From Clostridioides sp. ES-S-0010-02 (lineage in GTDB: Bacteria > Bacillota > Clostridia > Peptostreptococcales > Peptostreptococcaceae), in NCBI GenBank assembly GCA_020641055.1, contig CP067345.1, forward strand, positions 1,729,317 to 1,793,316: DNA of 64,000 nucleotides. The letters are read 5' to 3'. The translations under genes were made by a program, and so were the position numbers. How positions within the stretch are numbered: the first letter of the stretch is position 1; every line of letters begins with the position of its first letter. The notes below the pieces were generated by a model. That model had not been told where the DNA came from. It searched no databases and saw only the letters and a list, made by a program, of their open reading frames with translations. Positions 57,286-64,000 of this stretch are shown piece by piece.

Positions 57286-60200
57286 ATGGATTTGAACTTT
57301 GAAATTAAACTTATTATAGAGAATACTGAAATAAATAAGTTGATAACCTTTAATAAACATATAATTAAAAAAAATCTAAAGCTATACCCACACGAAGAAC
57401 TTGAAGTTGATTCAAAAGAAATAACCAAGTATTTTGCTAAAGAGTTAGATAGATATAGTATTGAAAATAATATACATATAAGTAAATTAATGGTTGATGG
57501 ATATGAAATAGAGTCGTTAACAGAGGGTGTATATATTTTTTTTAAAACAGAAAATACAGAATTATTCTCGCTATCTCCATCTATAGTTGCCGTATTGGAA
57601 GAAGAAAAAAATGTAATTATAAAAGAAAATAAAGTGCTAAGCTATACTAAGTTTAAATTGCCAGAAAGAGTGGAAATAGTTCCATATATGAATATTAACA
57701 TAGCAAGTAGAATGAAAGCATTTCAGTCTGGGATAGGAGATTATAATGATTGTAAGTTATATAAATCAGAAGATACTACATATAAAAAGACATTTAAACT
57801 ACTAAATAAAATATATGGAATAAGAGCAAGTAACAAGGTAAAATATAACACTATAAAATTTTATTATAGATATAAGATGGAAGCTAAAACTAATTACATT
57901 ACTTATGATTCTAAAGTAAGTATTAGAGTAAGTGCAAGAGAGGTATCCCAAATTAGAGAAAAAATTGAAGGAGAACCATTTGGGCCAACATATAAATCTG
58001 AACTAGATTTAGACTATGTATTTGATGAGCATACTCAAGTAGCAGATATTTATTTATATAGTTTGATACCAGAATTAAAAAATAAAGATTATTCAAAGAG
58101 ATATAAATTTGATATAGAAGTTTACAATATAAAAGGACCAGTAAGAATATATTCATATACACATGGATATAGGGATTTTTTAGAAGACAATAAAGCTGAT
58201 GACAACGTTAAATTTAGTGAATATGGTTATTTTGACCATAAAGTGTGTATAAAAGCTGTAGAAGTTATAAGACAAAAAGAATATATTGAAATATTTCCAC
58301 CACTAGAATATGATTCGCTTGTTGGAGCCATAAATGGAGATTTTGAAGTATCAGAAAATGGAAAGAAGGATATGGTAGATACAGCTCCAGTTTTTGAAGC
58401 TTCTCTTGATGTCTATGATAGAAAATATTATTGTATAATAGAAAAATTTAGTCCAGAAGAAGCATATGTTTTATATGAGTTTGATAATCAAGTAGATGAA
58501 GAAGACTATACATTAATTAATGGAGACAAAATAAAATTTTATTCTGATTCTATAATTTCCGATTCAACTGAGTATAAGGAATTTTTAGGACAAGTTGATA
58601 GAGGAGAGTTCATAATTGATGATAATAGAAAGCATACCTATGTTTATGGTCTTACAGAATTTAGTTTAAATTCAAATGAATATAAAAGGTTTGAGCTTGT
58701 AGTAGAAGCTAGTATAAGTGATGTGATGATTTTAGATTATCCAAAAGTGCTTACTATAAGATATGGATATATTGATGATATTATAATTGTATCCTTGAGA
58801 ACATTACAAAATGCTTTAGCACGTTGGTGTCCAAGTATACATAATGGATATTATTATTATAATCAAGATGAGTATTATTTATATAATAAATGTAATATGA
58901 ATGGTCAAGAAAAAATATTACAGGATACCTTTAATAAATTTAGAATACTAATTAAGATTACTTTGAATGTATCAGAGCCAACAGGGCAATTTGAAAGGTA
59001 TGATATTAGAAAATTTAATAAAAAAGACTTATTACTGGATAGTTCAAAATTTGTATATAAAGATAATATGTTATGGCCAAAACCAATAAAATACTATAAC
59101 GATTATTATTACGATTTTCTGGAAGAATATATTTATGAAACAACACCTTTTTTATTTAACAAAAAACCTACATCCATTCAAGAAATATCATGGATACAAA
59201 AATCCAATGAATTTAGTACTGTAGATGTATTTTATGTAGGTCATAATGATATTTATGGAGAATGGATGCAACCAGTTAAATTGATTTATGGAGAGCCCAT
59301 TCCTTTAAATTTAATATTGTGTAAAGTTTTTAAATTAAGGTTTATACTTAAACCTTCTAAAATGCCCAAACTACAACATAGAGAGTTAATTTATGAATGT
59401 GAATCTGATTGGAGAAACTTTATTGATTCTTTCCTTAGTTTTAATTTTTATTATAGAGAAGAAGTATTGATGCCGTTATCGGATAATTCCATATCAATAT
59501 CAATAACTAACATAATTGATTTAGGGGATACAATAGAAACCACAGAGAATTTAAAATATATAATGCCATCAATGAAGTTTGATGGAGAAGTAGAATTTTA
59601 TGTACAAGATGACAATGTATTGCTTAATTTAGAAGGAAAACTAAATTCAGATAAATGGATTCAAGTAGAAAATAATACCAAGATTGAAACTAAAAGATTT
59701 GTGAGATTTAAAATTGTTTTAAAAGAGGGAGCAAAACTATATAGTTTAAACCTAAAAGTTGGAAGATATGAGTATACAGGAATGAATTTAGAGACTTTTT
59801 TACCCTCAATAGGGGATATAAAAGTTAAAGCCACTTACAATTCTACAGAATACTCATCTAAATATGAAAATATAATATCTTATAATCTACCGTATGATAC
59901 TCAACCATATACAATTATAAAAAATATTGAAGAATATGCAGAAACAGTTGCAAAAGCTAATAATTTTAAACTAGAAAATATAAAAAGTATAAAATTTACT
60001 AAGGTAGATGTATATTCTGAAGAATATAATATTTTATATGATGGAGATGATAAAGTAACTAAAAAACCAGTAAAAGCACAATCATTATATTTATCTGAAA
60101 GTGATTTTATAGTAGAATCAGAGCAAGATGGAATAATATTTAAAGTTCCTTACACTAAAACAATAAGAATGTCTCCAATACCACAACAATATTCACCTAT

Positions 60201-60966
60201 TATCATATATGAAATTGGAATAGAAGAACCATATACTCAAGTATTTTTTTTGAGTGAAACAGGAGAATATTCACTTGAAAGTGAAGAAAAATTTGAATCT
60301 CTTGGGTTTAAAACTTTATACTTACAAAACATAGATATAGATGAGACAACAATAGTGATTACAATAAATGAGGTATTAATGAAGGACTATACTATTGAAA
60401 ATAATGTTATAGTTTTTGAAAAAGAGGTTCCTAAAGGAAAGATAATAAATGTTAGATACAAGATTAAGAACTCTTTTATAGCTTTGTATGACTATGAAAA
60501 AGATGAAGTTGAAATAAAATTACATAAATTTGAAGAAAAGTATCCAAATAAAGTGAAGGTCTATTTTGAAACTCATAAAACATCTTCACTAAAAGAATTA
60601 AAGCATATATCACTAAATCCAATCTACAATACCCTATACAATGGATATATATACATATCAGATTATACCTTAGAACCATACTTTTTAAGGATATATTTAG
60701 AAACCAACTTTGTGTTTGCAAATGGAAAAGATGATATAAGCATCTTAATATCAGTAACAGATGTGTATAATAATCCAGTTGAAGGTGCTTTTGTAAATAT
60801 AGAATCTGCTCTTGGAACAATTGAAAAATTAAATGATAGAACTGATATTAATGGAATAATTCCATGTATTTATACAAGTTGGACAGGAGATTGTATAGAT
60901 GTTATAAAGGCAATTGCTAATGAAAATGCTAAAGATGAAATCACTATAGTAAATAGAAAAATATAG
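57286..60966 (+). CDS. Very large structural protein with C-terminal Big_1 Ig domain
   Basis: This 1226-residue protein, mostly beta-rich, has no signal peptide. The last 80 residues form an invasin-type Ig (Big_1) domain (DISILISVTDVYNNPVEGAFVNIESALGTI...TDINGIIPCIYTS). A beta module with VLMKDYTIENNVIVFEKEVPKGKIINVRYKIK sits before it and recalls the repeats in the large sheath. It could be a baseplate fibre or tail spike. GGGGGTG precedes the ATG. Family unknown. Confidence 0.6.
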   Translation: MDLNFEIKLIIENTEINKLITFNKHIIKKNLKLYPHEELEVDSKEITKYFAKELDRYSIENNIHISKLMVDGYEIESLTEGVYIFFKTENTELFSLSPSIVAVLEEEKNVIIKENKVLSYTKFKLPERVEIVPYMNINIASRMKAFQSGIGDYNDCKLYKSEDTTYKKTFKLLNKIYGIRASNKVKYNTIKFYYRYKMEAKTNYITYDSKVSIRVSAREVSQIREKIEGEPFGPTYKSELDLDYVFDEHTQVADIYLYSLIPELKNKDYSKRYKFDIEVYNIKGPVRIYSYTHGYRDFLEDNKADDNVKFSEYGYFDHKVCIKAVEVIRQKEYIEIFPPLEYDSLVGAINGDFEVSENGKKDMVDTAPVFEASLDVYDRKYYCIIEKFSPEEAYVLYEFDNQVDEEDYTLINGDKIKFYSDSIISDSTEYKEFLGQVDRGEFIIDDNRKHTYVYGLTEFSLNSNEYKRFELVVEASISDVMILDYPKVLTIRYGYIDDIIIVSLRTLQNALARWCPSIHNGYYYYNQDEYYLYNKCNMNGQEKILQDTFNKFRILIKITLNVSEPTGQFERYDIRKFNKKDLLLDSSKFVYKDNMLWPKPIKYYNDYYYDFLEEYIYETTPFLFNKKPTSIQEISWIQKSNEFSTVDVFYVGHNDIYGEWMQPVKLIYGEPIPLNLILCKVFKLRFILKPSKMPKLQHRELIYECESDWRNFIDSFLSFNFYYREEVLMPLSDNSISISITNIIDLGDTIETTENLKYIMPSMKFDGEVEFYVQDDNVLLNLEGKLNSDKWIQVENNTKIETKRFVRFKIVLKEGAKLYSLNLKVGRYEYTGMNLETFLPSIGDIKVKATYNSTEYSSKYENIISYNLPYDTQPYTIIKNIEEYAETVAKANNFKLENIKSIKFTKVDVYSEEYNILYDGDDKVTKKPVKAQSLYLSESDFIVESEQDGIIFKVPYTKTIRMSPIPQQYSPIIIYEIGIEEPYTQVFFLSETGEYSLESEEKFESLGFKTLYLQNIDIDETTIVITINEVLMKDYTIENNVIVFEKEVPKGKIINVRYKIKNSFIALYDYEKDEVEIKLHKFEEKYPNKVKVYFETHKTSSLKELKHISLNPIYNTLYNGYIYISDYTLEPYFLRIYLETNFVFANGKDDISILISVTDVYNNPVEGAFVNIESALGTIEKLNDRTDINGIIPCIYTSWTGDCIDVIKAIANENAKDEITIVNRKI

Positions 60967-60991
60967 ATAAGCTACAAAAGGGGTATGTTTT

Positions 60992-63900
60992 ATGGATATT
61001 AATAAGTTGAAAACATTAAATTATAAGATAACAAATGGGTCTAATCTTCAAGGCGTTATTTTAATAAAAGAAGGAAACATAAATTCTCTAGGAGAAGCAT
61101 ATAGAAAAGGTTCTATTGAAGAAGAAACTTTTTTAAAATTATCAGGAAATGTTAATTTTAGTATTTTAAATAATATAATATATTTTAATTATTATGCAAA
61201 TGATTTATATATTGGAGAAGACTCTTTTGATTTTATTGTGACATTAGAAAATGGAATGACATACATTCAAACAATAGGTATTTTAATTGAACAAAAAATA
61301 GTGAGTGTAAATACAAAAGAAAGATTTATAGAAATATATTTTGATAATGAACAAGATAATAGAGTAGCTGTAAATATATCAAGTAATATTAACCAATCTA
61401 TAGAATTACCAACGACAATAGTTTATAGTTCAACTGATAAAGAATTTAATATTGATAAATGTGTTGAAACTAATGATGCTATAAATAATTTTAGTGAAAT
61501 AGCGTATCCTTTATATGATTGTAAGGTTGAGATAGTAACTAAAGCTACTAATGAAACCGTAAATAATGGGGCAAGTATAAAAGTCGTTAATAACGCAAAT
61601 ATATCATTTATAAAGAGTAAGAAATTTTTAGGTGATGAATACGGGAAAATTGTATTTAAAAACTTTGTAAATAGAGAATATAATATTGATTCACCTACAA
61701 AAGAAATTGTTTATATAGTTTGGCATGCAAGAACAATTGTAACTGAATATAAACCCAAAGATGATATTATAGTAAGTCAAAGACCTGATGTAAGTATACC
61801 TAATTTCAAGTTACCTATTATGGACTATCCACAAGCACCAAAAGATGAATCTATTTTAGAAAAAGAAGAATATGTATCTGGAGATTTATTTTCTAATACA
61901 AAAGTACATAAAGAATTTGATAATAAAGGAAATAAATCTATTAAACTTGGAAGAAATGTTCCAAATGGAGCAGTAAATTTAGCTTATTATTATAATACAA
62001 CAGCCTCACTAGATGATACTGTTTCTGTAATAGAGACTAATACAAATAATGTAACATTGCATTTTGTTGAAGATTGGATTCACAGAAGAGATTTAGCTAC
62101 AAAAAATGATGATTACTTTCCAGAAACTATTGAATTTACTGGTGAAAAAGGCACAGAATTAGAAGGGTATTGGGGTGTTTTATATAGAGATTTTGTTATG
62201 TGGGATGAATCTACAGTTACTGATTTTAAACCAGAGCATAAAGTTCAACATGAGGAATTTAAAGGTCTATTAGCTAAAAGAGTGCCTATAGACAAGATAT
62301 ACAATGATGGTGATAAGTATGGTGTTTTAAATTTGACAAACTCTATATTTGAAGCTGTAAGCTTTGTGGAAACTGAGAATGAACTTATTGATTATAATCC
62401 TAAAACTTATAATGCATATACACGATATGAAGGTTTGGTTAGAAAGTTAAAAGTATTGTATAATGGGTCAGCTAAATATAGTGGTGTTGTAAATAAAAAA
62501 GATGAAATATCAAATATACATCCAGAACAGGAAAGAGAAATAATAATGTATCCAGATGAAAGTGGTCTTTTACATAGAATTGATGGAGAGTATTTGATAG
62601 ATGACGATTTATTTTATATTACAAATAAATTTAAGGACAACATACCACTGTATTACAGATATAAGTTAAAGTATAAAATTTATGATAATGTCGGATTAGA
62701 TATAAATGGTTTGTATAATTCAGAAAATATAAATATCGTTTCAGAAAATAATTATCCAATAGATGAAAATGAGTTTAAGTACAAGGTCTTTATAGAAAAA
62801 ACTAAATATGAAAATGTCTATGATGCATATCTATATACATCATTTGTACCAACTGTAGAAAATCCTATATATGTTATGTATGATGGATTGACAGAAGAAG
62901 CTTATGGAAAAGATAGTGTAAATCCTTTAGAAACTAAAGCAGGTATACTTGAAAAGATAAGTCCAATTCAATGTTGCGATTTAGATTCATATAGAGTAAA
63001 TAGGTTTCAAGATATAACAAATAAGTCTTCTATAGAGGTATTTGAATATGAAATATTGGAAGACAAAAGAAGTAAAATACAAATTGAATACATTATAATG
63101 GCGGATGAGTTAGAAATAGCTCCTATTACAAAGGAAATAATAAATAAAAAATATGCGTTATACTCAGAACTTGCTAGTTTTAAGAATGAGGACATGATTA
63201 TATCTGAAAAGGATACAAATGGATATATGACAGCAAGAGAGATGTTTATGAAGTACTCATCAGTTGAAGACAGAGATAAAATAAATGAAAACTCAACTTT
63301 TAGAGTTAAATATAATCTTCAAAATTTAGATACTATGTATTCAAAAGATAAGACTTTGATATATACAGCATCAGATGGAAATGGATTTATATATGGAAGA
63401 ACATATGAAGATACTGGATTTCCAGAACAAGATTCAACTACTCTTGGAGATATTAAAAATACTAATATGTTAGATAAAGATTCTATATATAAATCAGCGA
63501 ATGGAAAAGTTTATAAAGGATATTCAGTAGTGTGTAGAAATATAAATCAAATTGTTGTGGGAACTCCTCTAGAAAAAGAGCCCCTAAAAGGTTGGTTTCC
63601 AACTATTAAATATGCTTATTTTAGTAAAAAATATGAAAGAATCGATAAAACAATAGAAATTATATATTCCATACCAGAATATGATTTACAGATATTTGGA
63701 AAGTATGGCAAACCATATATTGACATATCTGGAGAAAAAGGAAGTTTTGTTGGAAATAGTACTATTAAGGTAAAAAATACTCCAATGTATATAGAAGTTG
63801 ATAATAGCTGGAAGCCAACTAATTTAAAAGTTTATAAAATGTTAAATGATAAAGATAAAAAAGAACTTGAAATAAAAGGATTTAATTTTAAGTATGGATT

Positions 63901-64000
63901 TATAGAGATTAATGATTCAGTAAGTGATAATGATAAGATATTAGTAGATTATACTTATGAAGAAAAGAATCTTCATTACAGAGGCTATTATAAAAACCAA
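60992..64000 (+). CDS. Very large structural protein, 3' end beyond the window
   Basis: The frame is open from an ATG with AAAAGGGG upstream to the last base, 1003 codons. The product begins MDINKLKTLNYKITNGSNLQ and is beta-rich throughout, with no signal peptide. Near the visible end an IKVKNTPMYIEVDNSW...KILVDYTYEE segment resembles the small beta modules of the large sheath and of the previous gene. It is likely a further fibre or baseplate-associated protein. The C-terminus and family are unknown. Confidence 0.6.
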   Translation, partial: MDINKLKTLNYKITNGSNLQGVILIKEGNINSLGEAYRKGSIEEETFLKLSGNVNFSILNNIIYFNYYANDLYIGEDSFDFIVTLENGMTYIQTIGILIEQKIVSVNTKERFIEIYFDNEQDNRVAVNISSNINQSIELPTTIVYSSTDKEFNIDKCVETNDAINNFSEIAYPLYDCKVEIVTKATNETVNNGASIKVVNNANISFIKSKKFLGDEYGKIVFKNFVNREYNIDSPTKEIVYIVWHARTIVTEYKPKDDIIVSQRPDVSIPNFKLPIMDYPQAPKDESILEKEEYVSGDLFSNTKVHKEFDNKGNKSIKLGRNVPNGAVNLAYYYNTTASLDDTVSVIETNTNNVTLHFVEDWIHRRDLATKNDDYFPETIEFTGEKGTELEGYWGVLYRDFVMWDESTVTDFKPEHKVQHEEFKGLLAKRVPIDKIYNDGDKYGVLNLTNSIFEAVSFVETENELIDYNPKTYNAYTRYEGLVRKLKVLYNGSAKYSGVVNKKDEISNIHPEQEREIIMYPDESGLLHRIDGEYLIDDDLFYITNKFKDNIPLYYRYKLKYKIYDNVGLDINGLYNSENINIVSENNYPIDENEFKYKVFIEKTKYENVYDAYLYTSFVPTVENPIYVMYDGLTEEAYGKDSVNPLETKAGILEKISPIQCCDLDSYRVNRFQDITNKSSIEVFEYEILEDKRSKIQIEYIIMADELEIAPITKEIINKKYALYSELASFKNEDMIISEKDTNGYMTAREMFMKYSSVEDRDKINENSTFRVKYNLQNLDTMYSKDKTLIYTASDGNGFIYGRTYEDTGFPEQDSTTLGDIKNTNMLDKDSIYKSANGKVYKGYSVVCRNINQIVVGTPLEKEPLKGWFPTIKYAYFSKKYERIDKTIEIIYSIPEYDLQIFGKYGKPYIDISGEKGSFVGNSTIKVKNTPMYIEVDNSWKPTNLKVYKMLNDKDKKELEIKGFNFKYGFIEINDSVSDNDKILVDYTYEEKNLHYRGYYKNQ

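Noticed and set aside
1-64000. CRISPR arrays, tRNA or rRNA genes, insertion sequences
   Set aside because: I saw no regularly spaced direct repeats, no tRNA- or rRNA-like sequences, and no transposase genes in the window.

Overview
The window is AT-rich, gene-dense and Gram-positive in style: strong AGGAGG-type ribosome binding sites, intrinsic terminators, a tandem glycine riboswitch and a YtvI-type sporulation membrane protein. This points to an endospore-forming Clostridia member. The content and order of the housekeeping genes recall Clostridioides difficile and relatives (Peptostreptococcaceae), but I cannot confirm the species from sequence alone.

Left part (1-16597), chromosomal backbone. 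It holds a glycine-riboswitch-controlled AGCS sodium:glycine/alanine symporter (cut by the window start), topoisomerase III, an isoprenoid-synthase-like protein, YtvI, a CX5R phosphatase, and a fructose PTS locus (PRD regulator, 1-phosphofructokinase, EIIABC permease). It continues with a metallophosphoesterase lipoprotein, an FAD oxidoreductase with a C-terminal Rieske domain, and a small membrane protein followed by a large terminator hairpin.

Right part (about 16898-64000, running off the end). One unbroken plus-strand series of about 30 genes encodes a contractile phage-tail-like machine. In order it has small early genes and a holin; Ig-domain structural proteins; a lectin/discoidin fibre gene; four paralogous fibre genes arranged A-B-A-B; two tail-sheath paralogues; and three tube-like proteins, one carrying a peptidoglycan-binding domain. 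Then come two related chaperone-like proteins, a very large hub protein, an OB-fold spike, a gp25-like wedge, a baseplate-J-like wedge, a membrane-anchored protein, a further baseplate protein, and two very large structural proteins. No terminase, portal, capsid, integrase, replication gene or recognisable tape measure is in the window.

My interpretation is that this is the left half or more of a large contractile tail system (tailocin, contractile injection system or tail module of a large prophage). It is unusual in its duplicated sheath, Ig-decorated sheath, multiple tube-like proteins and shuffled receptor-binding fibres. The sheath and tube form the contractile barrel. Hub, spike, gp25-like, J-like and wedge proteins form the baseplate. 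The fibre and Ig/lectin proteins probably bind targets, and the holin may serve release. Whether capsid genes lie beyond position 64000 decides between phage and capsid-less particle, and cannot be settled here.
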